DNA of 64,000 nucleotides from Streptomyces sp. Z26 (GTDB lineage: Bacteria; Actinomycetota; Actinomycetes; Streptomycetales; Streptomycetaceae). Both the position numbers and the translations under genes were made by a program. Location: contig NZ_RCHV01000002.1 of the NCBI RefSeq assembly GCF_003665095.1, positions 744,001-808,000 on the forward strand. Reading direction: 5' to 3'. This document shows, piece by piece, positions 17,265 to 25,164 of this stretch (position 1 is its first letter; every line of letters starts with the position of its first letter). The notes beneath the pieces are model-generated. The model did not search any database and had not been told where the DNA came from. It saw only the letters and a list, made by a program, of their open reading frames with translations.

Positions 17265-17302
17265 GACGGGTGCGGTACGTGACGACGGGTGCGGTACGTG
17301 AC
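17265..17302. repeat. Two perfect 19-bp tandem repeats
   Basis: GACGGGTGCGGTACGTGAC occurs at 17265-17283 and again directly at 17284-17302, in the short convergent intergenic space. A shorter related copy (GGTGCGGTACG) precedes it. Probably slippage. Confidence 0.85.
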
Positions 17303-17314
17303 GGGGTGGGGCGG

Positions 17315-17336
17315 GGCGGGCCGTCGTGGGCCCGCC
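17315..17336. terminator. Hairpin between convergent genes
   Basis: An 8-bp stem GGCGGGCC/GGCCCGCC with a 6-base loop lies between stops at 17211 and 17345. Confidence 0.6.
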
Positions 17337-17344
17337 CGCGCGGG

Positions 17345-18088
17345 TCACGCGTCGTCGTCCCGCAGCCGTACCACGGTGCGGCCGGTCTCCGCGTCGTGCT
17401 CCAGCAGCACGTACCGGCCGAGGACGGCCAGCGCGACGAGGCAGCCGCTCATCTCCAGCCCCTCCTCCACCAGCGTGCCCAGCATCAGCACGGTGCTGTA
17501 GCCGTGTTCGAGCGCCCAGCCGTTGAACGTCTCGACGCCCAGCGCCCCGCCGAGGAACACCGCGAGCGCCCCGAGCAGACCCCGCCGCAGATCGCGCGGG
17601 AGGTCGCGGGCCCACAGCACCGCGCACACCGTGCCCGCCACCGCGAGGAGCGCGCCGGGCAGCACCCAGGCGTGGGTCGGCAGCGACACACCGGCCCAGC
17701 TCTTCCACGACTTGCCGACCTCGCCGAGGCGTTCGTGGAGTTCGCTGGACTCGTCGATGCTGAGCACGGCGGTGGCGGCGGCCAGGCCGAGCCAGGAGAG
17801 GCGGCCGGGGCGCGCGTCGCGCCCGCTGAGGAGCGCGGCGACCAGCGCCATGCCCGCGACGGCGAGCAGCAGCGCGCTGTTCCACCAGGTGGGCAGGTTT
17901 CCCTCGACGTCGACGTTGACGAACGTACGGATGGCGGGGATGGCGTGGAAGTGGTTGTACCCGCGCGTGCCGAGGTCGGCGACGAGCAGGGCCGCGGTGA
18001 AGCCAGCGGCGTACGGCAGAACCCGTGGAACGGGCGTTCTCGCGGGCTCACCCCCGACGGGCCGTTCGTGGATCTGGGGTTCGGTCAT
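17345..18088 (-). CDS. Six-helix integral membrane protein of unknown function
   Basis: 247 residues with about six predicted membrane helices. Two polar motifs sit at helix ends: SIDESSELHERLG (about residue 98) and GVETFNGW ... EEGLEMSG (about 185-215). Paired acidic/His motifs of this kind recur in uncharacterised bacterial membrane proteins and could bind a metal, which is inference. ATG 18088 has no good ribosome site; TAATCT eight bases upstream could be a -10 for a near-leaderless transcript. It is separated by 125 bases from the upstream oxidoreductase on the same strand. Confidence 0.75.
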   Translation of the reverse strand: MTEPQIHERPVGGEPARTPVPRVLPYAAGFTAALLVADLGTRGYNHFHAIPAIRTFVNVDVEGNLPTWWNSALLLAVAGMALVAALLSGRDARPGRLSWLGLAAATAVLSIDESSELHERLGEVGKSWKSWAGVSLPTHAWVLPGALLAVAGTVCAVLWARDLPRDLRRGLLGALAVFLGGALGVETFNGWALEHGYSTVLMLGTLVEEGLEMSGCLVALAVLGRYVLLEHDAETGRTVVRLRDDDA

Positions 18089-18213
18089 GCGCAGCGAGAT
18101 TAGCGCCTGGATCATCGGACGAACCGATCGGGGCGCTCCGTATGACGGGTCGTCAGTTCCGGCGGGACCGGCCCGCGCGGACACGGCGCACCGCGCCCGC
18201 ACGGACCCGTCGG

Positions 18214-19212
18214 TCACGCCCCGGACGCGAGTCCCGGCTCGACGACCACCCGTCCCGTGGTCACCCCGTCGAACACCCGCTGCACGGCGTCGGCGCCCGC
18301 GTCGAGCGGCACCCGCTCGCTGACCAGCGGGCGGATCGCGCCCTCCTGCGCGAGCTTCACCAGCTCGTCGTGGCAGGCGGCGACGGCGGCCGGGTCCCGC
18401 TGGTTGTAGAGACCCCAGTGCAGGCCCACGATCGAGTAGTTCTTGATCAGCGCGTGGTTGAGGCCCGGGGTCGGCACGGCGCCGCTGGCGAAGCCGACGA
18501 CCATGATCCGGCCCTCGAAGGCCACGCACTTCACGGACTTCGCGTACGCGTCGCCGCCCACCGGGTCGTACACCACGTCCGCGCCCCGGCCGCCCGTGGC
18601 CTCCTTCACGGCGGCCACCAGGTCGTCCGTACGGCGGTCCACGACCACGTCGCAGCCGAGCGCGCGCGCCGTCTCCGCCTTCGCCTCGCCGCCGACGACA
18701 CCGATCACGCGGGCGCCCGCCGCCTTGCCGAGCTGCACGGCCGCGCTGCCGACACCGCCCGCCGCCGCGTGCACGAGCAGCGTCTCGCCGGACCGGAGCC
18801 CGGCCCGCCGGTGCAGGCCGAACCAGCCGGTCTGGTAGCCGATGTGGAGCGCGGCGGCCTCCGCGTCGTCCAGCGCCTCCGGGGCGGGCCGGGCACCGGC
18901 CGCGCCCACCACGGTGCGTTCGGCGAGACCGCCGGACGGCAGCACGGGCTGCGCGATCACCCGCGCGCCCGGCGTCGCCTCGGCGCCCTCGCCCGCGGCC
19001 AGCACCTCGGCGCAGACCTCCACGCCGGGGGTGAACGGGAGGGGCGGGCGCACCTGGTACTCGCCGCGGCAGAGGAGGGCGTCGGGGAAGTTCACGTTGG
19101 CGGCGCGGACGCGCACGAGCAGTTCGCCGGGGCCGGGCTCCGGCTCCGGGACGTCCTCCAACCGCATCACGTCGCGCGGTTCGCCGTTCGTATGGACACG
19201 CCATGCCTTCAC
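18214..19212 (-). CDS. Zinc-less quinone oxidoreductase / NADPH:quinone reductase-type MDR protein
   Basis: 332 residues of the medium-chain dehydrogenase superfamily, quinone-oxidoreductase branch. NVNFPDALLCRGEYQVRPPL near residue 40 is typical, structural-zinc cysteines are absent, and the nucleotide-binding motif is AAAGGVGSAAVQLGKAAGA (about 150). It should reduce quinones or enoyl/alkenal compounds with NADPH. The start is GTG 19212 (GTG AAG GCA TGG) with GGAGG nine bases upstream. It is followed by VEPGLASGA at the C-terminus. The upstream TACCGACCGG element links it to the SDR/TetR and the kinase/ACAD genes. Confidence 0.88.
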   Translation of the reverse strand: MKAWRVHTNGEPRDVMRLEDVPEPEPGPGELLVRVRAANVNFPDALLCRGEYQVRPPLPFTPGVEVCAEVLAAGEGAEATPGARVIAQPVLPSGGLAERTVVGAAGARPAPEALDDAEAAALHIGYQTGWFGLHRRAGLRSGETLLVHAAAGGVGSAAVQLGKAAGARVIGVVGGEAKAETARALGCDVVVDRRTDDLVAAVKEATGGRGADVVYDPVGGDAYAKSVKCVAFEGRIMVVGFASGAVPTPGLNHALIKNYSIVGLHWGLYNQRDPAAVAACHDELVKLAQEGAIRPLVSERVPLDAGADAVQRVFDGVTTGRVVVEPGLASGA

Positions 19213-19256
19213 TGGTGGTGCCTCCGCCCTCGGTGGGTCGTTCGTTCTCGTACGGT

Positions 19257-19270
19257 CCCGGTCGGTACGG
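19257..19270. promoter_or_regulatory. TetR-type operator, site 3 of the shared motif
   Basis: The minus strand reads CCGTACCGACCGGG, sharing TACCGACCGG with the site at 20834-20847 and TACCGACC with that at 8435. It lies 45 bases before the quinone oxidoreductase GTG. Symmetry is weaker than at the other two sites. Confidence 0.45.
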
Positions 19271-19300
19271 GCGCCCCTGGGACGCCCGGCCGGCCGGCGG

Positions 19301-19942
19301 TCAGGGCCGCAGCGCCCGCAGCAGCAGGTCCGCGAGGTGGTCCGCGACCTCCTGCGGCGCCAGCGGTCCGTCGGGGCGGTACCAGCTGACCAGGTGGTGG
19401 ACGGAACCGAAGTGGTAGTCCACGACCAGGTCGGCCGGGGTCGCGGTGCTGAACACCCCGTCCCGCTGGCCCTCCTCGACGAGCGCGCGGAACCGCTCGT
19501 GGTAGCGGCGGCGCTCCGTACGCACCTGCTGCTGCTTCTCCGGCGCCAGCTGGTGCATCGACCGGAAGAAGATCATCGCGTCGTCGAGGTTGTCGATGGT
19601 GGTGACCACGACGTCCGCCGCCGCCTCCCGCAGCCGCCGTTCGACGGGCTCGTCGGCGCCCGCGAACGTGTCCAGCCGCTCCTGCTGGAGCCGCAGCAGC
19701 CGCCCATAGATCTCGTGCAGCAGGTCGTCCTTGGAACCGAAGTAGTGGTACAGCGCGCCCTTGGTGACGCCCGACGCCTCGACGATCTCCTGCACGGACG
19801 TACGGTCGTAGCCCCGTTCGGCGAACAGCCGGGTGGCGGTGGCCATCAGGCGCTGCGGCACGGGCAACCGCCCGCCGTCCGCGGCGCCTTCCGGCGCACC
19901 GTCCACCGCCGCGCCCGCGGGCGGCCGTTCGCCCGCCGTCAC
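19301..19942 (-). CDS. TetR/AcrR-family repressor
   Basis: 213 residues. The N-terminal helix-turn-helix is clear (ATRLFAERGYDRTSVQEIVE ... VTKGALYHYFGSKDDLLHEI, about residues 26-75), followed by an all-helical ligand domain. GTG 19942 lies in a GTGA overlap with the SDR stop, so the repressor is made from the SDR message and would be autoregulated through the site at 20834. The same core motif upstream of 8501 and 19212 makes this the best candidate regulator of all three units. The ligand is probably an acyl-CoA or its hydroxy form, which is inference from the target genes. Confidence 0.9.
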   Translation of the reverse strand: MTAGERPPAGAAVDGAPEGAADGGRLPVPQRLMATATRLFAERGYDRTSVQEIVEASGVTKGALYHYFGSKDDLLHEIYGRLLRLQQERLDTFAGADEPVERRLREAAADVVVTTIDNLDDAMIFFRSMHQLAPEKQQQVRTERRRYHERFRALVEEGQRDGVFSTATPADLVVDYHFGSVHHLVSWYRPDGPLAPQEVADHLADLLLRALRP

Positions 19943-20739
19943 CGGGCCACCTCCGGGTCCCGTTCCGGCTCGGCGCGCAGCGTCTCCTCCAGCTTCTGCT
20001 GGAGCTTGTTCATCCCGCCCAGCCAGCGGTCGGGCTCGGCGGCCCGCACCACGTACTGGTCGGCGGTCTCCGGGTGCGGCAGCACCAGGAACCGGTCCTC
20101 CGCCATGGCCGCGAAGACCGCGTCCGCCACGTCGTCCGGCTCGATCGCGTTCGGCAGGAGCACCAGCTCGCCGGTCGCCCCGGTGGCACGCAGCATGTCC
20201 GTACGCACGCCCTGCGGACAGACCGCGTGCACGGCTATGCCCCGGTGCCGGTAGGTGACCGACAGCCACTCGGCGAAGGCGTACGCGGCGTGCTTCGTCA
20301 CGCTGTACGGCGCGGAGCCGACCATGGTGAGCAGCCCGGCGGCGGAGACCGTCGAGACGAAGCGGCCGCCCCGGCCGTCCTCCAGCCAGCCGGGGACCAG
20401 CTCGCGCGCGGCCCGTACGTGCGCCTTCACGTTGACGTCCCAGGAGGTGTCCCACACGTCGTCCGGTGCCTCGGGGCCGCCCTCGGAGGCGACGCCCGCG
20501 TTGGCGCAGAACACGTCGATCCGGCCGCCGAGCGCCTCCCGTGCCGGGCCCACCACGCCGGAGGCGTCGCCGGGGACGGCGGTGCCGCCGATCTCGGCGG
20601 CGACGGCCGCGGCCTTCGCCGCGTCCAGGTCGTTGACGACGACCCGGGCGCCCTCGGCCGCGAACCGGCGGGCCAGCGCCGCCCCGATCCCGCCGCCCGC
20701 GCCGGTGACGACCACGCCTGCTTCCCTCAGGGTCTCCAC
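19939..20739 (-). CDS. Short-chain dehydrogenase/reductase
   Basis: 266 residues, classical SDR. Cofactor motif VVVTGAGGGIGAALA (residue 8 on), CANAGV motif (about 87), catalytic Ser in FVSTVSAAG and YSVTK (Tyr and Lys, about 150). A C-terminal extension ends with QQKLEETL. Start GTG 20739 is chosen because the nucleotide-binding strand begins eight residues later and GGGAGGGA lies about 14 bases upstream; a GTG at 20811 is an alternative. It overlaps the TetR start. In LvaD-like systems an SDR oxidises 3-hydroxyacyl-CoA made by the kinase/ACAD pair, and the shared operator makes that role attractive here. Confidence 0.87.
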   Translation of the reverse strand: METLREAGVVVTGAGGGIGAALARRFAAEGARVVVNDLDAAKAAAVAAEIGGTAVPGDASGVVGPAREALGGRIDVFCANAGVASEGGPEAPDDVWDTSWDVNVKAHVRAARELVPGWLEDGRGGRFVSTVSAAGLLTMVGSAPYSVTKHAAYAFAEWLSVTYRHRGIAVHAVCPQGVRTDMLRATGATGELVLLPNAIEPDDVADAVFAAMAEDRFLVLPHPETADQYVVRAAEPDRWLGGMNKLQQKLEETLRAEPERDPEVAR

Positions 20740-20833
20740 GTCCGTACGCCGTCCCTCCCAGTAGCCCGGGTCGCCCTGCCGGGCACCGACGTGTCGCCGG
20801 CGCCGTGCCACCCGGTCCGTTCGGCTCGCAGAC

Positions 20834-20847
20834 TAACCGGTCGGTAT
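20834..20847. promoter_or_regulatory. TetR-type operator, site 2, upstream of the SDR-TetR operon
   Basis: The minus strand reads ATACCGACCGGTTA; ACCG/CGGT arms give local dyad symmetry. The core ATACCGACCRGT is shared with 8435-8446. Apart from this site and a 9-bp stem at 21010-21041, the 333-base gap 20740-21072 shows a repeated GGGAGCCGATCC (20860 and 21000) and nothing else recognised. Confidence 0.6.
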
Positions 20848-21072
20848 GTCACGGCGAAAGGGAGCCGATCCTCGGGAACGGGGCGCGGGCCTGCCTCGTT
20901 CACGGAATGCGGGGTAGGCGAACGCCGCGAGGTCGCGACCGAGGACGTGGCGACCCGTGACAGCCCCGTCAGGAAGCAGCGAGAAAAGGACCCCCAGGAG
21001 GGAGCCGATCCCGTCCGGCGTACGTCACACCCCCGGACGGGTCCCGGAGCCACTCCGTCGGAGGTGGGATGA

Positions 21073-21558
21073 TTGGCCGGTTTCAGAGCACTCGCCGAGC
21101 AGGTGCGTGACCAGGAGAGAACGCCTTCACAGAGGCGGCAGGCGCTGCGCAAGTGCCTGGAGAGATTCGCGCCGTACGGACACCGCGCGACCTGGCACCA
21201 CCTCTGCACCAGAGCGGGCTTCCCGCCCGACCAGCGGGAGCCGGACCCGCGACTGCTGGTGGTCGCGCTGGAGGAGCTGGAGGAGGCGCGTTCCGTCTGG
21301 CTGGCGTACGAGACGGAGGTCGCGGAGCGGCGCAGACGGGAGAAGCACGACGGCATCAGACAGCCGACCGCACTGGACGGCTGGCACCGACTGGTCTGGG
21401 GCGGGCGTTCCCTGCTCCCCTGCGACGATCCGACCGCACCGCCGGAGACCCGGCTCGCGGTCGTCCTGCGGCGGTTGATCACCGCCATGGAGACCTCCGC
21501 GCGGCCGGACTACCGCACACAACTGCGCTACCGGCGGATGGTGGGCTCACCCGGCTGA
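21073..21558 (+). CDS. Conserved-looking hypothetical protein (161 aa)
   Basis: A soluble, Arg/Leu-rich helical protein with no motif I recognise. Predicted helices are RALAEQVRDQERTPSQRRQA at the N-terminus and a long one around PRLLVVALEELEEARSVW, with a WHHLCTRAGFPPD turn between them. The start is TTG 21073, nine bases after GGAGGTG; the nearby ATG 21069 is out of frame. G/C at third positions and the ribosome site support a real gene. It sits between the SDR operon and the MaoC gene and is transcribed away from the former. Function unknown. Confidence 0.65.
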   Translation: MAGFRALAEQVRDQERTPSQRRQALRKCLERFAPYGHRATWHHLCTRAGFPPDQREPDPRLLVVALEELEEARSVWLAYETEVAERRRREKHDGIRQPTALDGWHRLVWGGRSLLPCDDPTAPPETRLAVVLRRLITAMETSARPDYRTQLRYRRMVGSPG

Positions 21559-21686
21559 GGCGCACGACTCCCGCGCCCCGGTTGGTCCCGGCACTGCGCC
21601 GCGCTCCCCGACACCGGCCCGCACACCCGGACCCGCGGTGCACCACACCGTACGTCCCCCCGCGGGCCGGGCGCCCGACCCCGCCG

Positions 21687-21729
21687 TTGACACCGCGTAC
21701 GGCTCCCCGCATGCTGAGCAAGCGCTTAG
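21687..21729 (+). promoter_or_regulatory. MaoC promoter with overlapping TetR operator
   Basis: TTGACA (21687-21692), 17 bases, CATGCT (21710-21715) form a promoter. The operator CTGAGCAAGCGCTTAG (21714-21729; arms CTGAGC/GCTTAG) covers the -10 edge and the start point. The same arms occur upstream of the TetR gene at 23085-23100. Confidence 0.65.
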
Positions 21730-21766
21730 AGGCGCATGTGACCGGAGTGCGTGGGAGGTTGTACGG

Positions 21767-22228
21767 ATGGCGGAGCCGCGGATTTTCACCTCGCCCGACG
21801 AGCTGCGAGCCGCAGTCGGCGAACAGCTCGGCAGCAGCGAGTGGATGGAGATCGACCAGAAGCGGATCGACCTGTTCGCCGAGGCGACCGGTGACCACCA
21901 GTGGATCCACGTGGACCCGGAACGCGCCGCGGCGGGCCCGTTCGGCACGACCATCGCGCACGGCTATCTCACCCTCGCGCTGCTGCCCGCGCTCGTACCG
22001 CAGGTACTGCGCGTCGACGGCATCCGCATGGGCATCAACTACGGCGTGAACAAGGTGCGTTTCCCCGCCACCGTCCCCGTGGGCTCCCGGCTGCGCGGGC
22101 ACGTCGAGCTGGTGGACATCAGTGACGTCCCGGACGGCGTGCAGGTGACGGCGAAGGTCACGGTGGAGCGCGAGGGCGGCGCGAAGCCGGTGTGCGTCGC
22201 CGAGAGCGTCAGCCGCTACTTCTGGTAG
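21767..22228 (+). CDS. MaoC-like (R)-specific enoyl-CoA hydratase
   Basis: 153 residues with a single hot-dog domain. The hydratase-2 motif is complete: FAEATGDHQWIHVDPERA (Asp and His dyad, about residues 38-47), then GPFGTTIAHGYLTLALL. It should add water to trans-2-enoyl-CoA to give the (R)-3-hydroxyacyl-CoA. ATG 21767 has GGGAGG eight to thirteen bases upstream; an earlier in-frame ATG at 21638 is not supported. It is convergent with a TetR gene whose operator matches the one in its own promoter, so induction by an acyl-CoA-like ligand is likely. Confidence 0.9.
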   Translation: MAEPRIFTSPDELRAAVGEQLGSSEWMEIDQKRIDLFAEATGDHQWIHVDPERAAAGPFGTTIAHGYLTLALLPALVPQVLRVDGIRMGINYGVNKVRFPATVPVGSRLRGHVELVDISDVPDGVQVTAKVTVEREGGAKPVCVAESVSRYFW

Positions 22229-22261
22229 ATCCCGCAGGGGCACCGCGTACGCCGGTCGGCG

Positions 22262-23011
22262 TCACGCGCTGACCATGCGCCGGACGAGCCCCGCGTACAG
22301 CGCGCCGATCTCGTCCGGCGTACGCGGGCCGCCCGTCCGGTACCAGCGCGCCACGTCGATGCAGAGCGAAAGCACCGCGAGCGCCGTCCCGTTGATGTCC
22401 TCGACGGCGAACTCGCCCGCCGCGACGCCCTCGGACAGGACCGTCCGCAGGATCTCCTCCGTACGTCGGCGCATCACGACGATCTCGCCGTAGTGCTCCT
22501 CCCCCAGCGCCGCCAGCTCGTACTGCACCACGCGCGCCGTGGTGTGGTACGCGGCGTGCCAGCGGACGAACGTACGCACCGCCGCGTCGAGCCGTTCGGC
22601 GGGGGTGCCGCCGGTCGCGGCCGCCTCGGTGAGGATGCGCACGGAGCGCTCGTGCCCCACCCGGCTGATCTGGAAGAGGAGCTCCTCCTTCGTGCGGTAG
22701 TGGATGTAGAGCGCGGCCGGGCTCATCCCCGCGCGGCCCGCGATGTCGCGGGTGGTGGTGGCGTGGAAGCCGCGCTCCGCGAACGCCTCGACCGCGCCGA
22801 GCAGCAGCCGCCGCGCGGCGTCCGGGGTGACGTCCGCGAACGACTCGTCCGTGAACGACCCTTCCGCGGAGTCGGCCTCGGCGGTCGCCCCTTCCACGGT
22901 TGCCGTTCCAGCGGTCGGCCCTTCGACGGGTGGCTCGTCGGAGACACCTGCCGCGCCGCACGCACCGGCCGCGCCCGGGACACCGGCCGTACCGTCCACC
23001 GCATCCGCCAT
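22262..23011 (-). CDS. TetR/AcrR-family repressor with long N-terminal tail
   Basis: 249 residues. The HTH is at about residues 66-110 (LLLGAVEAFAERGFHATTTR ... MSPAALYIHYRTKEELL), preceded by about 60 residues rich in Ala, Gly, Glu and Thr that are not conserved in the family. The start ATG 23011 (MADAVDG) has only a modest GGAAG upstream; ATG 23074 would add 21 residues and lies just inside the operator at 23085-23100. Alternatively translation may begin later and the tail may not be made. The matching operators here and before the MaoC gene point to joint control of itself and MaoC. Confidence 0.85.
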   Translation of the reverse strand: MADAVDGTAGVPGAAGACGAAGVSDEPPVEGPTAGTATVEGATAEADSAEGSFTDESFADVTPDAARRLLLGAVEAFAERGFHATTTRDIAGRAGMSPAALYIHYRTKEELLFQISRVGHERSVRILTEAAATGGTPAERLDAAVRTFVRWHAAYHTTARVVQYELAALGEEHYGEIVVMRRRTEEILRTVLSEGVAAGEFAVEDINGTALAVLSLCIDVARWYRTGGPRTPDEIGALYAGLVRRMVSA

Positions 23012-23084
23012 GTCGCTCGCCCCGCTTCCGCCGACCTCTTCCCGCAGCACAGCCCCGGGCCGGGCGAACACCATACAACGGCGA

Positions 23085-23100
23085 CTGAGCACGCGCTTAG
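23085..23100. promoter_or_regulatory. TetR operator upstream of its own gene
   Basis: CTGAGCACGCGCTTAG: arms CTGAGC and GCTTAG, identical to those at 21714-21729, with a 4-base centre (ACGC here, AAGC there). Fourteen of 16 or more positions are shared between the two sites. Confidence 0.65.
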
Positions 23101-23253
23101 GTCCGGCCGTCCGCACCGGGGGCGCACCGCGGCCCACGCCGGGGCGCACGGTCGCACGGGCACGCCGTACGGGCGGGACGGGCACACCGCACGAGCCGTA
23201 CGAGCGGGGCGTACGAGCAGGGGACGGGCGGGTCGGACCGTACGCGCGCCGGA

Positions 23254-23270
23254 GTGCCACCATGTGGCAC
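23254..23270. promoter_or_regulatory. Perfect palindrome touching a TetR start codon
   Basis: GTGCCAC-CAT-GTGGCAC, 7-bp perfect arms with a 3-base centre, ending one base before the ATG at 23271. A likely autoregulatory operator of the downstream TetR gene. Confidence 0.6.
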
Positions 23271-23939
23271 ATGGCCCGTCCCCGCAAGCCGCTGCTCAGC
23301 CGCGCCCGCATCGTCGCGTGCGCGCTCGCACTGGTCGACGACGAGGGGCTCCAGGCGGTCACCACCCGGCGCCTGGCGGCCGAACTGGGCGTGCGCGGCC
23401 CGTCGTTGTACAACCACTTCCGCACCAAGGACGACATCCTGGACGCGGTCGCAGACGCGGTCTGCGCCGATGTCGACCTGTCGATGTTCGAGCCGTACAC
23501 GGAAGGCGCGGAGCGGGCTGGGAGCACGGACGGGCCGGGGGCAGCGGACTGGCAGGACGCCCTCGCCCGCTGGGCGCGCTCGTACCGTGCGGCACTCGCC
23601 GCGCACCCCCACATCGTGCCGTACCTCGCCCGTGGCCCCGGCCGCCGACCGAGCCAACTCCGCATGGCCGACGCGGTGTTCGGCGCGCTCACCGCCGCGG
23701 GCTGGTCACGGGCGCAGGCGACCCACATCGGGGCCACGATGCGGTACTTCGTGGCGGGCTCGGCGCTCGGCTCGTTCGCGCGCGGCTTCGTGGACGACGC
23801 GGAGCTGTACGCGCGGGACTACCCGCACCTGGACGAGGCGCACCTGCTCGCGGAGTACCAACAGCGGGTCGACGACGGCGCGTTCGAGACCGGCCTACGG
23901 GCGCTGCTGGCCGGTCTCGCGCAACCGCGCGACGACTGA
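23271..23939 (+). CDS. TetR-family regulator with tetracycline-repressor-type C-terminal domain
   Basis: 222 residues. HTH at about 12-58 (LSRARIVACALALVDDEGLQ ... RGPSLYNHFRTKDDILDAVADAV), then a TetR_C-type domain with the IVPYLARGPGRRPSQLRMAD segment. ATG 23271 is chosen although ATG 23262 is in frame, because the latter falls within the palindrome and no ribosome site is visible for either; a leaderless message is possible. It is convergent with the alcohol dehydrogenase (31-base gap). It may control the ADH/ALDH genes, but their own palindrome (26591) is different. Confidence 0.85.
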   Translation: MARPRKPLLSRARIVACALALVDDEGLQAVTTRRLAAELGVRGPSLYNHFRTKDDILDAVADAVCADVDLSMFEPYTEGAERAGSTDGPGAADWQDALARWARSYRAALAAHPHIVPYLARGPGRRPSQLRMADAVFGALTAAGWSRAQATHIGATMRYFVAGSALGSFARGFVDDAELYARDYPHLDEAHLLAEYQQRVDDGAFETGLRALLAGLAQPRDD

Positions 23940-23970
23940 GGGTGGCGGGGCCGCGCACCCCGCCGCGACC

Positions 23971-25062
23971 TCAGTCCTCCTCGAAGACCACCAGCGCGCG
24001 CCCGCCCCGCCCCTCCGTCATCGCCTCGAACGCCGCCGGGATGCCGTCCAGCCCGATCCGCTCCGTGACCAGCGCGGACAGGTCCAGCCGCCCTTCCCGT
24101 ACGTGCTCGGCCAGCACCGGCAGATCGCGCGACGGCACGCAGTTCCCGAAGACGCAGCCGGTCAGGGTGCGGGCGAAGTGGAAGACCTCCAGCGCGGAGA
24201 AGGAGACGGTGTCGTCCTTGCCGCCGATGCCCACCACGGTCGTACGGCCGCCGCGCCGCGTCGAGTTCCACGCCGTACGGATCGCCGCGCCGCGCCCCAC
24301 GCACTCGATGGCGACGTCCACGCCGACGCCACCGGTCAGCGCGCGGATCTCCTTGGCCGTGGTGTCGGAGGCCAGGACGAAGTCCGTCGCCCCGGCCTCG
24401 ACGGCCAGCGGCTGCTTGCCCGCCGCCACGTCCACCGCGACGATCCGTTCCGCCCCGGCGATCCGCGCGGCCTGGAGGGTGGCCAGGCCGACCCCGCCGA
24501 CGCCGAATACCGCCACCGCCTCCCCCGCCCGTACCCGCGCGCTGTGGTGCACGGCGCCGTAGCCGGTGAGGGCCGCGCAGCCGAGGAGTGCGGCGTCGGT
24601 GAGGGGCACGCCGTCGGGCGCGGGCAGTACGGCGTTCACGGGGACGACGGTCTCCTCCGCGAACGCGGCGACGCTCAGCCCGGGGTACAGCTCCTCACCC
24701 GACGCCGTACGGGCGTACGGCTCGGTGGTCGCCGCGTTCGCCCGCTGGCACAGCCAGGGCTCCTCCAGCGCGACGCAGAAGTGGCACTCGCCGCAGGACG
24801 GCGCCCAGTTGAGGACCACGCGGTCCCCGGGCGCGAACGACGTCACGCCGCCGCCGACGGAGACGACCGTGCCGGAACCCTCGTGCCCGAGCACCGCCGG
24901 AACGGGCTGGCGCAGCACACCGGTGGCCAGCGACAGGTCGGAGTGGCAGACGCCGGCGGCGGCCAGGCGCACCCGCACCTGGCCCGGCCCCGGCTCGGGC
25001 AGTTCGATGGAGACGGTCTCCAACGGGGCTCCGACGGCGGGCAGTACGGCGGCGCGGACCAT
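23971..25062 (-). CDS. Zinc-dependent alcohol dehydrogenase (class III-like MDR)
   Basis: 363 residues. Catalytic zinc ligands: Cys in AAGVCHSDLS (about residue 39) and His-Glu in VLGHEGSG (about 61). The structural zinc site keeps all four cysteines in CGECHFCVALEEPWLC (about 91-106). The nucleotide motif is VFGVGGVGLATLQAA. It resembles the NDMA/MSH-dependent or class III alcohol dehydrogenases that oxidise primary alcohols to aldehydes. It lies downstream of an aldehyde dehydrogenase on the same strand (102-base gap containing two ACCCGCCGTACCC repeats), so the pair could take an alcohol to an acid. Confidence 0.9.
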   Translation of the reverse strand: MVRAAVLPAVGAPLETVSIELPEPGPGQVRVRLAAAGVCHSDLSLATGVLRQPVPAVLGHEGSGTVVSVGGGVTSFAPGDRVVLNWAPSCGECHFCVALEEPWLCQRANAATTEPYARTASGEELYPGLSVAAFAEETVVPVNAVLPAPDGVPLTDAALLGCAALTGYGAVHHSARVRAGEAVAVFGVGGVGLATLQAARIAGAERIVAVDVAAGKQPLAVEAGATDFVLASDTTAKEIRALTGGVGVDVAIECVGRGAAIRTAWNSTRRGGRTTVVGIGGKDDTVSFSALEVFHFARTLTGCVFGNCVPSRDLPVLAEHVREGRLDLSALVTERIGLDGIPAAFEAMTEGRGGRALVVFEED

Positions 25063-25164
25063 GCGGGGCTCCTCGGCAGGTGGGGTTCGTCGGGTCGTGC
25101 GTGCTGGTGCGAGTGCGGGTACGGCGGGTGGGGCGGTGGTGCGGGGTACGGCGGGTGCGGGGCG

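Noticed and set aside
17265..17302. The 19-bp tandem repeat as the start of a CRISPR array
   Set aside because: Only two direct copies with no spacer between them, in a convergent intergenic space.
20740..21072. The 9-bp stem at 21010-21041 as a riboswitch or attenuator
   Set aside because: A single GC stem in a short leader, with no alternative pairing or conserved aptamer seen.
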